A stretch of DNA of 64,000 nt from Glacieibacterium arshaanense (GCF_004681125.1 NZ_SIHO01000002.1:908563-972562); one strand, 5' to 3'; positions 35,096 through 44,498 are shown, counted from the first letter of the stretch. Numbers and translations: made by a program. Notes: generated by a model from the letters alone, not told the origin.

Positions 35096-37798
35096 ATGAG
35101 CGACGACAACAAACCCAAACTCGGCATGCGCGCCCCGCTCGGTCTCAACAAGACGGTTGAAATCGGCAAGGTCAAGCAGAGCTTCAGCCATGGCCGCACC
35201 AAATCGGTGGTGGTCGAGGTCAAGCAGAAGCGCGTCCTGCGGCGCCCCGGCGATCCGATGCCGGCGGAAGCCGAAGTCGAGGTTGCAGCCCCGGTTGCGG
35301 CACCTGTCGTTGCGCCGCCGCCGGCGCCGCTGCCTGAACCCGTTCCGGCGCGCGAAGTGCCGCCGCCGGTGATGTTCACGCCGGTCGAACGCGTCGTGCC
35401 CAAGCCGGCCGCGCCCGCGCCGGCACCCGAACCGGCGCCCGCGCCGGTTGAAGCGGCGCCTGTCGCACCCGAGCCCGTCGCCGAAGCGCCTGTCGCTGCA
35501 CCGGTTGAAACCAAGGCCGCGACTCCGGCACCGGCACCCGCCGCGCCCGCACCAGTGGCGGCGAAGCCTGCGCCTAAGGCCAAGCCGCGCCCGGCGCCCG
35601 ACTTTTCGAAGCTGACGCCGCAGGAGCGCGTCGCCGCGATGATGCGCCAGGCCGAAGAAGACCGCATGCGTCTCGCCGAGGAAGCCCGCATCCGCGAGGA
35701 CCAGGAGCGCGCCGAAGCCGCCGAGGCCGAGCGCCTGCGCCTTGAAGAAAAGAAGCGCATCGAGGAAGAACTCGCGACGCGTCCGACCCCCAAGCCCGTC
35801 GAGGAAGAGGTCAAGGGTGTCCGCATTATCAGTGCGGTGACGCCGATCATCGACGACGAGGAAGCCGGCCGCCGTCGCGGTGCGCCGACGCGCCCGCGCA
35901 GCGAAGAACGCCGTGGCGGCAAGCTCACCGTCACGCGCGCACTGACCGACGATGACAGCGTCCGCGTCCGCAGCCTCGCGGCGCTGCGCCGTTCACGCGA
36001 AAAGGACAAGCGCGCGCATCAGGGCGGCAAGCAGGCCAAGCAGGTCCGCGACGTCACCGTCCCCGAATCGATCACCGTGCAGGAACTCGCGAACCGCATG
36101 GCCGAACGCGCCAGCGACATCGTGCGTTTGCTGTCGAAGCTCGACATGCCGGGTTCGTCGTATGAAACCGAGCTCGATCAGGACACCGCCGAGCTGGTGA
36201 TCAGCGAATTCGGCCACAACATCGTGCGCGTCTCCGACGCCGACGTCGAAGTCGGCATGGTCGGCGAAGCCGATGATCCGGCAACGCTCGTCAAGCGCCC
36301 GCCGGTTGTCACCATCATGGGCCATGTCGACCACGGCAAGACCAGCCTGCTCGATGCACTGCGCGGCACCGACGTCGTCAAGGGCGAAGCCGGCGGCATC
36401 ACCCAGCATATCGGCGCCTATCAAGTGACCTTGCCCGGCGGTGAAGCCGTGACCTTCCTCGATACGCCGGGCCATGAAGCGTTCACCGAAATGCGCGGCC
36501 GCGGTGCCAAGGTCACCGACATCGTCATCATCGTCGTGGCATGGGATGACGGCATCATGCCGCAGACCATCGAGGCCATCAACCACACCAAGGCCGCCGG
36601 CGTGCCGATGATCGTCGCGATCAACAAGATGGACAAGGCCGGCGCCGACGCGGGCCGCATCCGTCAGGCACTGCTGCAATATGACGTGCAGGTTGAATCG
36701 ATGGGCGGTGAGGTCCAGGATGTCGAAGTCTCGGCGGTCAAGAAGACCGGTCTCGACGAGCTGATCGAAAAGATCCTGCTGCAGGCCGAAATCCTCGAAC
36801 TCAAGGCCAACCCGAACCGTGCCGCCGAAGGCAGCGTCATCGAAGCCAAGCTCGACAAGGGCCGTGGCCCGCTGGCGACGGTGCTGGTGCAGCGCGGCAC
36901 GCTCAAGGTCGGCGACGTGTTCGTCGTCGGCGCCGAGTGGGGCAAGGTCCGCGCCATGCTCAACGACAAGGGCGTGCAGGTGAAGACCGCCGGCCCGTCG
37001 CTGCCGGTCGAAATCCTCGGCCTGTCGGGGGTGCCGCGTGCCGGCGACCCGTTCATGGTTGTCGAAAACGAAGCGCGCGCCCGCGAAGTCGCAAGCTACC
37101 GTGCCGGTCTGGAAACCGCCAAGCGCACCGTCAGTGCGCCGGCCGATCTGGCCTCGATGTTCATGGCGCTCAAGTCGGCGAAGGCGATGGAATATCCGCT
37201 CGTCATCAAGGGCGATGTCCAGGGTTCGGTCGAAGCCATTGTCAGCGCGGTCAACAAGATCTCGACCGACCTGATCCGCGTGCGCGTGCTGCATTCGGGC
37301 GTCGGCGGCATCACCGAAAGCGACGTCAACCTCGCGGCGGCGTCAAAAGCGCCGATCATCGGCTTCGGCGTCCGCGCCAACGCCAAGGCGCGTGAATTCG
37401 CGCAGCGCGACGGTGTGGCGTTGAAGTATTACGACGTCATCTACGACCTGATCGACGAGCTCAAGCTGGCGCTCGCCGGCCAGCTCGGGCCCGAAATGCT
37501 CGAAAATGTCGTCGGCCGTGCGCAGGTGCTCGAAGTCTTCCAGGCCGGCAAGACCGGCAAGGCGGCAGGTATCCGCGTCACCGAAGGCGTCATCCGCAAA
37601 GCGCTGCGCGCCCGCGTCATGCGCGACGATGTCATCATCTACAACGGCTCAATCGCCTCGCTGCGGCGCTTCAAGGATGACGTTGCCGAGGTCAAGTCGG
37701 GCCTCGAATGCGGTATCACGCTCGAAGGCTCGAGCGACGTCAAGGCTGGCGACTTCATCGAGACGTTCGAAGTCGAAGAGCGCGTCAGAGTTTTGTAA
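35096..37798 (+). CDS. infB: Translation initiation factor IF-2
   Basis: GTPase that brings fMet-tRNA to the 30S subunit. The 900 residues comprise a short N-terminal IF2 motif, a long Pro/Ala-rich and then charged linker (about 60-270), the IF2N domain near 318-370 ([22 protein letters not shown]), and the G domain with GHVDHGKTS at 409-417, DTPGHEAF and NKMD. Domains II to IV follow to the C-terminus ([20 protein letters not shown]). It stands 56 bp after ylxR. A hairpin 6 bp after the stop may end part of the transcription. Confidence 0.97.
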   Translation: MSDDNKPKLGMRAPLGLNKTVEIGKVKQSFSHGRTKSVVVEVKQKRVLRRPGDPMPAEAEVEVAAPVAAPVVAPPPAPLPEPVPAREVPPPVMFTPVERVVPKPAAPAPAPEPAPAPVEAAPVAPEPVAEAPVAAPVETKAATPAPAPAAPAPVAAKPAPKAKPRPAPDFSKLTPQERVAAMMRQAEEDRMRLAEEARIREDQERAEAAEAERLRLEEKKRIEEELATRPTPKPVEEEVKGVRIISAVTPIIDDEEAGRRRGAPTRPRSEERRGGKLTVTRALTDDDSVRVRSLAALRRSREKDKRAHQGGKQAKQVRDVTVPESITVQELANRMAERASDIVRLLSKLDMPGSSYETELDQDTAELVISEFGHNIVRVSDADVEVGMVGEADDPATLVKRPPVVTIMGHVDHGKTSLLDALRGTDVVKGEAGGITQHIGAYQVTLPGGEAVTFLDTPGHEAFTEMRGRGAKVTDIVIIVVAWDDGIMPQTIEAINHTKAAGVPMIVAINKMDKAGADAGRIRQALLQYDVQVESMGGEVQDVEVSAVKKTGLDELIEKILLQAEILELKANPNRAAEGSVIEAKLDKGRGPLATVLVQRGTLKVGDVFVVGAEWGKVRAMLNDKGVQVKTAGPSLPVEILGLSGVPRAGDPFMVVENEARAREVASYRAGLETAKRTVSAPADLASMFMALKSAKAMEYPLVIKGDVQGSVEAIVSAVNKISTDLIRVRVLHSGVGGITESDVNLAAASKAPIIGFGVRANAKAREFAQRDGVALKYYDVIYDLIDELKLALAGQLGPEMLENVVGRAQVLEVFQAGKTGKAAGIRVTEGVIRKALRARVMRDDVIIYNGSIASLRRFKDDVAEVKSGLECGITLEGSSDVKAGDFIETFEVEERVRVL

Positions 37799-37804
37799 CA
37801 CGAA

Positions 37805-37832
37805 CCCCCTCGCTTCGCGGCGAGGGGGATTT
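37805..37832 (+). terminator. Hairpin after infB
   Basis: CCCCCTCGC and GCGAGGGGG pair across TTCGCG, followed by ATTT. The U-tract is short, so it is likely a weak or partial terminator, or an mRNA 3' stabiliser, between infB and the hydrolase gene 12 bp on. Confidence 0.6.
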
Positions 37833-37843
37833 GAGGACACGCC

Positions 37844-38728
37844 ATGTTACGCCTTCTGACTGCCCTGCTGCTGGCCACCCCTGCGCTCGCGGTGCCGGCG
37901 GCATTGGTCACGGATCCGCCGATGAACGCCGCATACCCTGCCGACCTGATGCCGCTGCTGATTGCCAGCCACGGTGCCAACATGAACGGCCGCATCTACC
38001 TCGCCGAGGGCAAGGGCCCACATCCGACGATGCTGCTGCTGCACGGCTTCCCCGGCGTCGAGCAGAACGGTGACGTCGCGCAGGCCGCGCGTCGTGCCGG
38101 CTGGAACGTCATCCTGTTCCACTATCGCGGCGCCTGGGGCAGCCAAGGGGCGTTCAGCATCCACAACGCGATCGACGACACGCAGGTCGTGCTCGACTGG
38201 GCGCGCGACCCCGCCAACGCCGCCAAGTATCGCATCGACCCCAAGCGCATTGTAGTCGCCGGCCACAGCATGGGCGGCTTCATGACGGTGCAGACCGCCG
38301 CGCATAATACGGGACTCGCGGGTGTCATTCTTATCGACGCCTGGAACCCCGCAGCGAGCGCGGCCGGATTGTCGAACCCGCAGGCGCAGGCGGCGATTGT
38401 CGCGGGGCTCGCCGAAAGCATGCCGCCGATTTCGGGCATCACCGCGCAGGGCCTGCTCGGCGAAATGGCGGCGAACGCGGCGGGCTGGAACAACGAGGCG
38501 CAAGCCCCCGCCCTCGCCAAGGCGCCGTTGCTGATTTTCGGCGGCACCACCGGCAGCGGCGGCTCGACGGGCTTCGGCACCGTCAACGCCGCGCTCGCCA
38601 AATCGGTCGAAGCGGTGCCAGGTGCCAAGGTCACGTCTTACATCTGGCCGACTGATCACTATTTGTCGGATCATCGCGTCGCGCTGAGCGCGGCGATTGT
38701 CGAATGGTTGCAAAGGTTGCCCCGCTGA
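37844..38728 (+). CDS. Secreted alpha/beta hydrolase (dienelactone-hydrolase-like)
   Basis: A 294-residue hydrolase inserted between infB and rbfA. It has a signal peptide at 1-20 (LLTALLLATPALAVPA), the oxyanion strand MLLLHGFPGVEQNGD, the nucleophile elbow VVAGHSMGGFMTV (Ser near 145) and a late His in WPTDHYLSDHR. The spacing resembles peptidase-S9/DLH-like enzymes acting on esters or peptides. Its stop and the rbfA start share an ATGA, so it is firmly in the translation operon although its job appears unrelated. The substrate is unknown. Confidence 0.85.
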   Translation: MLRLLTALLLATPALAVPAALVTDPPMNAAYPADLMPLLIASHGANMNGRIYLAEGKGPHPTMLLLHGFPGVEQNGDVAQAARRAGWNVILFHYRGAWGSQGAFSIHNAIDDTQVVLDWARDPANAAKYRIDPKRIVVAGHSMGGFMTVQTAAHNTGLAGVILIDAWNPAASAAGLSNPQAQAAIVAGLAESMPPISGITAQGLLGEMAANAAGWNNEAQAPALAKAPLLIFGGTTGSGGSTGFGTVNAALAKSVEAVPGAKVTSYIWPTDHYLSDHRVALSAAIVEWLQRLPR

Positions 38729-39174
38729 TGGCGCGTCCGGTTGAAGAAAAGGGCCGCTCGGTCCGCTTGCTGCGCATCGGCGAGCAGGTGCGCCACGCAC
38801 TCGCCGAACTGCTGAGCCGTCGCGAAATCCGCGATCCGGTGCTCGACGCGCACATCATCTCGGTCAGCGAAGTGCGCGTATCGCCCGATCTGCGCCATGC
38901 CACCGCGTTCATCATGCCGCTCGGCGGCGCCGACGCCGAGCCGGTGCTCAAGGCATTGCGCGAACACACCCGCTACATCCGCGGCGAAGTCGCCAAGCGG
39001 CTGGCGACCAAATACACCCCCGACATGCAGTTCCGCCTCGACGAAAGCTTCGATGCCGGCGCGAAAATCGATGCGATCCTGCGCAACCCGCGCATCGCCC
39101 GCGACCTTGAACCCGACGTCAAGCCGCGCCGGCTGTCGGACATCCGCGATGACGAGCTCGACGACGACGCATGA
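38728..39174 (+). CDS. rbfA: 30S ribosome-binding factor A
   Basis: Cold-shock ribosome maturation factor that binds the 5' helix region of 16S rRNA. The 148 residues include SVRLLRIGEQVRHALAELLSR, ISVSEVRVSPDLRHATAFIMPL and the ELVHTRYIRGEVAKRL-like segment TRYIRGEVAKRLATKYTPDM, in family order, then an acidic tail. The start overlaps the preceding hydrolase stop. A longer frame to 38704 is less likely. It overlaps the GNAT gene by 4 bp. Confidence 0.95.
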   Translation: MARPVEEKGRSVRLLRIGEQVRHALAELLSRREIRDPVLDAHIISVSEVRVSPDLRHATAFIMPLGGADAEPVLKALREHTRYIRGEVAKRLATKYTPDMQFRLDESFDAGAKIDAILRNPRIARDLEPDVKPRRLSDIRDDELDDDA

Positions 39175-39728
39175 CGCCCGAAACGCTGCACGTACCGCTC
39201 GCGGCGGGGCCGGCGCGGCTGGTGCCGCTGGCCGAAGCGCACCGCGAAGGCCTGCGCGCCGCGTGCGCCGCCGACACCGAAATCTGGCCGATCTATTCGA
39301 CCAACCTGACCGGCGAAGATTTCGACCGTGAATTCGATACCAAGCTCGCCGGTGGTGGCCAGCGGGCATTTGCCGTGCTCGACGGTGACGGCATCGTCGG
39401 CTGCACGAGCTGGTACGGCATTGACCCCGGCAACCGCGTCGTGGCGATCGGCTATACTTATCTCGCGCCGCATGTGCGCGGCAGCGGCTTCAACTTCGCG
39501 GTCAAGGCCGCAATGGTGCGCCACGCCTGGGCGCTGGGGTTCCACCGCATCCACTTCGATGTCGATGTCCGCAACACCCGCTCGCAGGCCGCCATCCGCA
39601 AGCTGGGGGCGAAGCACGAGGGCATCCTGCGCCGCAACAAGATCACCTGGACCGGCCATATCCGCGACACCGTCATCCTGTCGCTGCTGCCCGGCGAGGA
39701 ATCCGACGCCCTAAGGGCTTGGATGTGA
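39171..39728 (+). CDS. GNAT family N-acetyltransferase (RimJ/RimL-like)
   Basis: A 185-residue acetyltransferase using acetyl-CoA. The fold is indicated by RLVPLAEAHREGLRAA, the central strands AFAVLDGDGIVGCTSW and VVAIGYTYLAPHVRGSGFN (the pyrophosphate-binding loop, with a slightly off RGSGFN in place of R/QxxGxG/A), and KAAMVRHAWALGFHRIHFDVDVRNTRSQAAIRKLGAKHEGILRR, broken here by helix-strand boundaries. Location between rbfA and truB, with ATGA coupling, suggests a ribosomal or translation-related substrate, but this is inference. Confidence 0.85.
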   Translation: MTPETLHVPLAAGPARLVPLAEAHREGLRAACAADTEIWPIYSTNLTGEDFDREFDTKLAGGGQRAFAVLDGDGIVGCTSWYGIDPGNRVVAIGYTYLAPHVRGSGFNFAVKAAMVRHAWALGFHRIHFDVDVRNTRSQAAIRKLGAKHEGILRRNKITWTGHIRDTVILSLLPGEESDALRAWM

Positions 39729-39756
39729 GCGCGCTAAACGCGCGCGGGCGCTGGAT

Positions 39757-40644
39757 GTGAGCATCCACGGCTGGGTGGTGCTTGACAAGCCGCTGGGCCT
39801 GTCGAGCGCGCAAGGTGTTGCTGCGGTCAAACGCATCCTGCGCACCGGTGGTTTCCCCAAGACCAAGATCGGCCACGGTGGCACGCTCGATCCGCTGGCG
39901 ACCGGCGTGCTGCCGATTGCGTTGGGGGAGGCGACCAAGCTCGCTGGCCGGATGCTCGACGCGACCAAGGGCTATGCGTTCGAAGTGCGCTGGGGGCAGG
40001 CGACCGCCACCGATGACGCCGAGGGCGAGGTTGTCGCGGAAAGCGATGTGCGCCCGGCCCGCGAACAGATCGAGGCGGTGCTGCCGCAGTTCCGCGGCCC
40101 CATCGTCCAGGTGCCGCCGGGTTTTTCGGCGCTCAAGGTCGACGGCGTCCGCGCCTACAAGCTGGCGCGCGCCGGCGAAACCGTGGAACTCGCGCCGCGC
40201 CACCTGACCATCCACGCCCTCGATCTGGTGGATTGCGACACCGATACCGCGCGTTTCGAAGTCACCTGTTCGAAGGGCACCTACGTCCGCAGTCTCGCCC
40301 GCGACATCGCGCTGGCGGCGGGTACCGTCGGCCATGTCAGCGCTTTGCGCCGCACGCGCGCCGGGCCGTTTACGCTGTCCCAAGCGATTTCGCTGGACAA
40401 TTGGGCGGCTTTGCTGCAGGAGGCCGGCCTTGAACAGGCGGTTTTGCCGCTGACTGCAGGGCTGGACGACATCCCGGCTTACGCAGTCTCGCCCGAAGAA
40501 GCGACCGCGCTCCGTCAAGGACGCACGCTCCCCGGGCACCCCGCATACCACGGGCTGTATCTGGCGACCGACGGGCCTGTTCCGGTTGCTCTGGTGGACA
40601 TTGATGCCACCGCGATACGGGTCGTGCGCGGGTTCAACTTGTAA
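39757..40644 (+). CDS. truB: tRNA pseudouridine-55 synthase
   Basis: Converts U55 of the T-loop of tRNAs to pseudouridine. The 295 residues hold the catalytic segment GHGGTLDPLATGVLP with Asp45, DKPLGLSS at the N-terminus, and the TRUB C-terminal part with CSKGTYVRSLARDI. The start is GTG at 39757. The same 11-base word that spans this start also spans the stop of the GNAT gene 32 bp upstream. It precedes rpsO, a normal order. Confidence 0.95.
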   Translation: MSIHGWVVLDKPLGLSSAQGVAAVKRILRTGGFPKTKIGHGGTLDPLATGVLPIALGEATKLAGRMLDATKGYAFEVRWGQATATDDAEGEVVAESDVRPAREQIEAVLPQFRGPIVQVPPGFSALKVDGVRAYKLARAGETVELAPRHLTIHALDLVDCDTDTARFEVTCSKGTYVRSLARDIALAAGTVGHVSALRRTRAGPFTLSQAISLDNWAALLQEAGLEQAVLPLTAGLDDIPAYAVSPEEATALRQGRTLPGHPAYHGLYLATDGPVPVALVDIDATAIRVVRGFNL

Positions 40645-40659
40645 TTTGAGGAGACAATG

Positions 40660-40929
40660 ATGTCGATTACCGCCGAGCGCAAAGCCGCTGTCATTACCGA
40701 AAACGCCCGCACCGCAACCGATACCGGTTCGCCCGAAGTGCAGGTCGCCATCATCACCGATCGCATCCAGACGCTCACCGAACATTTCAAGACCCACGCC
40801 AAGGACAACCATTCGCGTCGCGGTCTGCTGATGATGGTCAACCGTCGTCGTGCGTTGCTCGATTATCTGAAAAGCCGCGACATGGCGCGCTACACCGCGC
40901 TCATCGCCAAGCTCGGACTGCGCAAGTAA
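40660..40929 (+). CDS. rpsO: 30S ribosomal protein S15
   Basis: Binds the central domain of 16S rRNA. The 89 residues [15 protein letters not shown]... carry the conserved [35 protein letters not shown] and LLDYLKSRD segments. Two adjacent ATGs exist, at 40657 and 40660; the second is chosen for spacing from GAGGAGA. A terminator follows 22 bp after the stop, then the pnp leader. rpsO-pnp is a conserved pair. Confidence 0.97.
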   Translation: MSITAERKAAVITENARTATDTGSPEVQVAIITDRIQTLTEHFKTHAKDNHSRRGLLMMVNRRRALLDYLKSRDMARYTALIAKLGLRK

Positions 40930-40950
40930 CCAGCAGTTCCAAAGCATAGA

Positions 40951-40981
40951 CAGGCCTCCGGCACACCCGGGGGCCTGTTTT
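40951..40981 (+). terminator. Terminator between rpsO and pnp
   Basis: CAGGCC pairs with GGCCTG, with further GC pairing inside (CCGG/CCGG), followed by TTTT. It should end part of the transcription from the nusA operon before pnp, which has its own leader. Confidence 0.75.
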
Positions 40982-40986
40982 GTATT

Positions 40987-41017
40987 CCGAACCACGGCAA
41001 TGGTGCCACGGTTTCGG
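40987..41017 (+). promoter_or_regulatory. Stem-loop in the pnp leader
   Basis: CCGAACC and GGTTTCGG (one bulge) enclose an inner GGCA-atgg-TGCC stem. It lies about 57 bases before the pnp ATG. In enterobacteria a pnp leader stem is cut by RNase III and then used for PNPase autocontrol; this element has the right place and shape, but the role here is inferred. Confidence 0.5.
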
Positions 41018-41073
41018 AAGTGTAGGCCGCGCACGGCATCGGGTCGGGCGCATGCAAACGAAAGACGAAAATC

Positions 41074-43263
41074 ATGTTCAATATCCACAAGCAGGAACTC
41101 GAATGGGGCGGCCGCAAGCTGACCCTCGAAACCGGCCGCATCGCCCGTCAGGCCGATGGCGCCGTGCTCGCCACCTATGGCGAAACCGTCGTTCTGTGCG
41201 CCGTCACGGCAGCCAAGAGCGTCAAGGAAGGCCAGGATTTCTTCCCGCTGACCGTCAACTATCAGGAAAAGTACAGCGCTGCCGGCCGCATCCCGGGTGG
41301 CTTCTTCAAGCGCGAGCGCGGTGCCACCGAGCATGAGACGCTGACCAGCCGCCTGATCGACCGTCCGCTCCGCCCGCTGTTCCCCGAAGGTTTCTACAAC
41401 GAAATCAACGTCATCGCCCAGGTGCTGAGCTATGACGGCGAAAACGAAGCCGATATGGTGGCGATGATCGCCGCGTCGGCCGCGCTCTGCCTGTCGGGCG
41501 TGCCGTTCATGGGCCCGATCGCTTCGGCGCGCGTCGGCTACACCGACGGCGAATACATCCTCAACCCGACCAAGGCGCAGCTCGCCGAAGGCCGCCTCGA
41601 CCTCGTCGTCGCCGGTACGCATGACGCCGTCATGATGGTCGAATCCGAGGCCAAGGAGCTTTCGGAAGACGAAATGCTCGGCGCCGTGATGTTCGCGCAC
41701 CGCGGCATCCAGCCGGTGATCAAGGCGATCATCGCGCTCGCCGAAAAGGCCGCCAAGGATCCGTGGGATCTCGCGATCCCGGACAACACCGAAATGCTGG
41801 CGCAGATCAAGAAGGCCGTCGGCAAGGACATCACCGCCGCCTACAAGCTGACCAAGAAGTCGGAACGCCAGCAGGCGCTCGCTGAAGCCAAGGCCAAGAT
41901 GAAGCCGCTGTTCGCCGATGCTGACAGCGCCACCCAGCAGAAGGCCGGCAAGCTGTTCAAGAAGCTTGAAGGCGAAATCGTCCGTGGCGCCATCCTCAAG
42001 GACGGCAGCCGCATCGATGGCCGCGACACCAAGACGGTGCGCCAGATCGAAGCGATCGTCGGTTTCCTGCCCCGCACCCATGGTTCGGCGCTGTTCACGC
42101 GTGGCGAAACCCAGGCAATCGTCACCACGACGCTCGGCACCGCCGATGCCGAACAGATGATCGATGGTCTGGACGGCCTGCGCTACGAACGCTTCATGCT
42201 GCACTACAACTTCCCGCCGTATTCGGTCGGTGAAGTCGGTCGCTTCGGCGCCCCCAGTCGCCGCGACATCGGCCATGGCAAGCTCGCCTGGCGCGCCGTC
42301 CATGGCGTGCTGCCGACGAAGGAAGCCTTCCCATACACCATCCGCGTTTTGTCGGACATCACCGAGTCGAACGGCTCGTCGTCGATGGCAACCGTCTGCG
42401 GTGCGTCGCTCGCCATGATGGACGCCGGCGTGCCGTTGACGCGTCCGGTCGCCGGTATCGCGATGGGCCTCATCCTCGAAGGCAAGGATTTCGCGGTTCT
42501 CAGCGACATCCTGGGTGACGAAGATCACCTCGGCGACATGGACTTCAAGGTTGCCGGTACGTCGGAAGGCGTCACCGCGCTGCAGATGGACATCAAGATC
42601 GCCGGCATCACCGAAGAGATCATGAAGGTCGCTTTGGACCAGGCGAAGGCTGGCCGCGCCCATATCTTGGGCGAAATGGCCAAGGCGCTCGACCACACGC
42701 GTGAAGAAATGTCGGCGCACGCCCCGCGCATCGAAACGATGCAGGTGCCCAAGGACAAGATCCGCGACGTTATCGGCACCGGCGGCAAGGTCATTCGCGA
42801 AATCGTCGCGACGACGGGCGCCAAGGTCGACATCGAAGACGACGGCACCGTCAAGATCGCGTCGAGCGATCCGGAGAAGATCGCCGCCGCGCGCAAGTGG
42901 ATCGAAGGCATCACGCAGGAAGCCGAAGTCGGCAAGATCTACACCGGCAAGGTCGTGTCGATGGTCGATTTCGGTGCGTTCGTGAATTTCATGGGTGCCA
43001 AGGACGGCCTCGTCCACATCTCGGAAATCCAGAACGAGCGCGTTGCCGTCGTCAAGGACGTGCTCAGCGAAGGCCAGCAGGTCAAGGTCAAGGTGCTCGG
43101 CATCGACGACCGCGGCAAGGTGCGCCTGTCGATGCGCCTCGTCGATCAGGAAACCGGCGAAGAACTGCCCGACACGCGCCCGCCGCGTGAAGGTGGCGAT
43201 GACCGCCCGCCGCGTTCGGACCGTGGTCCGCGCCGCGACGGCCGTGGCCCGCGCCGCGACTAA
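41074..43263 (+). CDS. pnp: Polynucleotide phosphorylase
   Basis: Trimeric 3'-5' phosphorolytic exoribonuclease of the degradosome. The 729 residues contain the first RNase PH core (1-220), the helical linker, the second RNase PH core (about 310-530, with [15 protein letters not shown] and [20 protein letters not shown]), a KH domain near 553-615 ([17 protein letters not shown]) and an S1 domain near 622-690 ([20 protein letters not shown]). The tail is Arg/Asp/Pro-rich. Length and motifs are standard. In this genome the RNase E tail expected to bind PNPase lies beyond two stop codons. Confidence 0.97.
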   Translation: MFNIHKQELEWGGRKLTLETGRIARQADGAVLATYGETVVLCAVTAAKSVKEGQDFFPLTVNYQEKYSAAGRIPGGFFKRERGATEHETLTSRLIDRPLRPLFPEGFYNEINVIAQVLSYDGENEADMVAMIAASAALCLSGVPFMGPIASARVGYTDGEYILNPTKAQLAEGRLDLVVAGTHDAVMMVESEAKELSEDEMLGAVMFAHRGIQPVIKAIIALAEKAAKDPWDLAIPDNTEMLAQIKKAVGKDITAAYKLTKKSERQQALAEAKAKMKPLFADADSATQQKAGKLFKKLEGEIVRGAILKDGSRIDGRDTKTVRQIEAIVGFLPRTHGSALFTRGETQAIVTTTLGTADAEQMIDGLDGLRYERFMLHYNFPPYSVGEVGRFGAPSRRDIGHGKLAWRAVHGVLPTKEAFPYTIRVLSDITESNGSSSMATVCGASLAMMDAGVPLTRPVAGIAMGLILEGKDFAVLSDILGDEDHLGDMDFKVAGTSEGVTALQMDIKIAGITEEIMKVALDQAKAGRAHILGEMAKALDHTREEMSAHAPRIETMQVPKDKIRDVIGTGGKVIREIVATTGAKVDIEDDGTVKIASSDPEKIAAARKWIEGITQEAEVGKIYTGKVVSMVDFGAFVNFMGAKDGLVHISEIQNERVAVVKDVLSEGQQVKVKVLGIDDRGKVRLSMRLVDQETGEELPDTRPPREGGDDRPPRSDRGPRRDGRGPRRD

Positions 43264-43288
43264 GACTTTGCCTTCGGGCAAATGAACC

Positions 43289-43320
43289 GGGCCGCTTCCT
43301 ACAAGGGAGGCGGCCCTTTT
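43289..43320 (+). terminator. Terminator after pnp
   Basis: GGGCCGC (43289-43295) pairs with GCGGCCC (43310-43316), with CC/GG extending inside, then TTTTC. It lies 25 bp after pnp and just before the end of the convergent DUF2239 gene, so it may serve both strands. Confidence 0.85.
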
Positions 43321-43332
43321 CATTCGGCTTGG

Positions 43333-43842
43333 TTATCCGGCAGCACCGGCGAGTTTGAGCGCATAGCCGCGGATATCGGCCGGCCACGCCGCGATGCGCT
43401 GTGCGAAGCTGTCAAGGTCATTGGCAAACAGCGCGCGCAAGGCCTCTTCATGGCCGGGCTGGTTGCCGGCAATCGCGTTAATGAAACGATAGGCGGCTTC
43501 CTGCGCGGACCGTGCGCGCGCCGCGTCCGAGCGCCGCGCCGATTCCACCAGCCGACGCAGCGCCACCGACGCGCCGCCGGGCTGCGCCGCCAGCCAGTCC
43601 CAATGGCGTGGCAGCAATGTCACTTCGCGCGCTGTCACGCCGAGCTTCGGCCGGCCGCGCCCGCGCGGCACCGGCTCGGGCAGCGCGTCGAGTTCGGTCT
43701 GGCGGCCATCGGTATCGGCAAACACCAGCACGGTCGGCCCGTCACCGGGTTGTGCGGCGATGATCTGCAACGCCGCCGCATGGGTGCCGCTGCCGAGGCA
43801 GTGGTCGCCGGCGAAAATGGTATAGGTTGGGTCTGTATCCAT
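43333..43842 (-). CDS. DUF2239 family protein
   Basis: Uncharacterised protein of 169 residues. The family is recognised from the block GRGRPKLGVTAREVTLLPRHWDWLAAQPGGASVALRRLVESAR, seen near residues 60-105, preceded by a beta-rich N-terminal part (YTIFAGDHCLGSG) and followed by helices with FINAIAGNQPGHEEALRALFANDLDSF. This basic strip resembles a ribbon-helix-helix DNA-binding unit, which suggests a regulator, but that is inference. The gene is divergent from a GIY-YIG gene with a 28-bp near-palindrome between them. Confidence 0.8.
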   Translation of the reverse strand: MDTDPTYTIFAGDHCLGSGTHAAALQIIAAQPGDGPTVLVFADTDGRQTELDALPEPVPRGRGRPKLGVTAREVTLLPRHWDWLAAQPGGASVALRRLVESARRSDAARARSAQEAAYRFINAIAGNQPGHEEALRALFANDLDSFAQRIAAWPADIRGYALKLAGAAG

Positions 43843-43848
43843 GGAGTC

Positions 43849-43922
43849 GCGCTAGGCCATGTCGCGTCAGCTGTCAATTATATCCGGATGAAATTGACAA
43901 GAGCCGTAGCGTCTTCTAGGCA
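43849..43922. promoter_or_regulatory. Divergent promoter with a near-perfect palindrome
   Basis: Arms TGTCAATT (43872-43879) and AATTGACA (43892-43899) share their centre with an inner ATCCGGAT (43882-43889). Each arm carries an outward-facing TTGACA -35. Rightward, TAGGCA at 43917-43922 is 17 bases on and GGAG precedes the GIY-YIG ATG. Leftward, TAGCGC at 43849-43854 is 17 bases on; transcription would begin at or next to the DUF2239 ATG, implying a leaderless mRNA. A dimeric repressor binding the palindrome would cover both -35 boxes. Confidence 0.6.
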
Positions 43923-43942
43923 GATTTTCGACTGGAGCCCCG

Positions 43943-44272
43943 ATGATCGACCGCAAAGCCGCCATTGCCGCCTACAAGGGACGCAAACCCGCACCGGGCA
44001 TCTTCGCGGTGCGCTGCGTCAAGTCGGGCGATACCTGGGTCGGCAAGGCGCCCGACCTCGCCACCATTGCCAACCGCATCTGGTTCACGCTGAAAAACGG
44101 CAGCCACACCAACCGCGACCTTCAGGCGGTGTGCAACGCGAACGGCGTCGAGGCGCTCGAATTCGAGCCGCTCGAAGCCATTCCCGACGAAGACCATGCC
44201 GCGACGCGCGAACGCCAGCTCAAGGAGCAATTGGCGTTCTGGCAGAACAAGTTGGGGGCGCGGTTGCTTTAG
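43943..44272 (+). CDS. GIY-YIG nuclease-like family protein
   Basis: A 109-residue protein of the small GIY-YIG-like group found in alphaproteobacteria. GIFAVRC stands for the GIY strand and TWVGKAPDL for the YIG strand, followed by a helix NRIWFTLKNGSHTNRDLQAVCNANG that usually carries the catalytic Arg, and a Glu-rich C-terminus. Tyr of GIY is Phe and Tyr of YIG is Trp, so activity is doubtful. It is transcribed from the shared palindromic promoter with DUF2239 and its stop codon touches a REP-like repeat. Confidence 0.7.
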   Translation: MIDRKAAIAAYKGRKPAPGIFAVRCVKSGDTWVGKAPDLATIANRIWFTLKNGSHTNRDLQAVCNANGVEALEFEPLEAIPDEDHAATRERQLKEQLAFWQNKLGARLL

Positions 44273-44400
44273 GGCCTCCGGCGGGCAGGGTCGCAGACCC
44301 TGCACCCAATTGTTGCCGGTGCCTCGACGTCCGACGATGTTGTTCCAGCGAGAACCCGATATTCGGGTGCAGGGTCTGCGACCCTGCCCGCCGGAGGCCC
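44272..44400. repeat. REP-like inverted repeat, copy C (perfect 36-bp arms)
   Basis: The arms at 44272-44307 and 44365-44400 are perfect reverse complements over 36 bases, separated by 57 bases. Each has the outer GGGCCTCCGGCGGGC, an inner hairpin CAGGGTC-gca-GACCCTG, and GCACCC. The left arm begins at the last base of the GIY-YIG stop codon. Best preserved copy in the window. Confidence 0.95.
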
Positions 44401-44498
44401 TTCAATTCCATTTCCGTCGCTTTCAGCTAAGCATTTCGGCAAAGCCGCGCTATAGAGTGCGCGAGCCGGGATGTCCGGCACCGTAGAAGGTCGTTTCG

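Noticed and set aside
35993-37294. Open frame of 433 codons antisense to infB
   Set aside because: Opposite to a certain gene, His/Asp/Arg-rich without family pattern.
39673-43323. Open frame of 1216 codons antisense to truB-rpsO-pnp
   Set aside because: It runs opposite to three certain genes, has no family pattern or ribosome site, and is a product of the strong GC bias at the third codon position.
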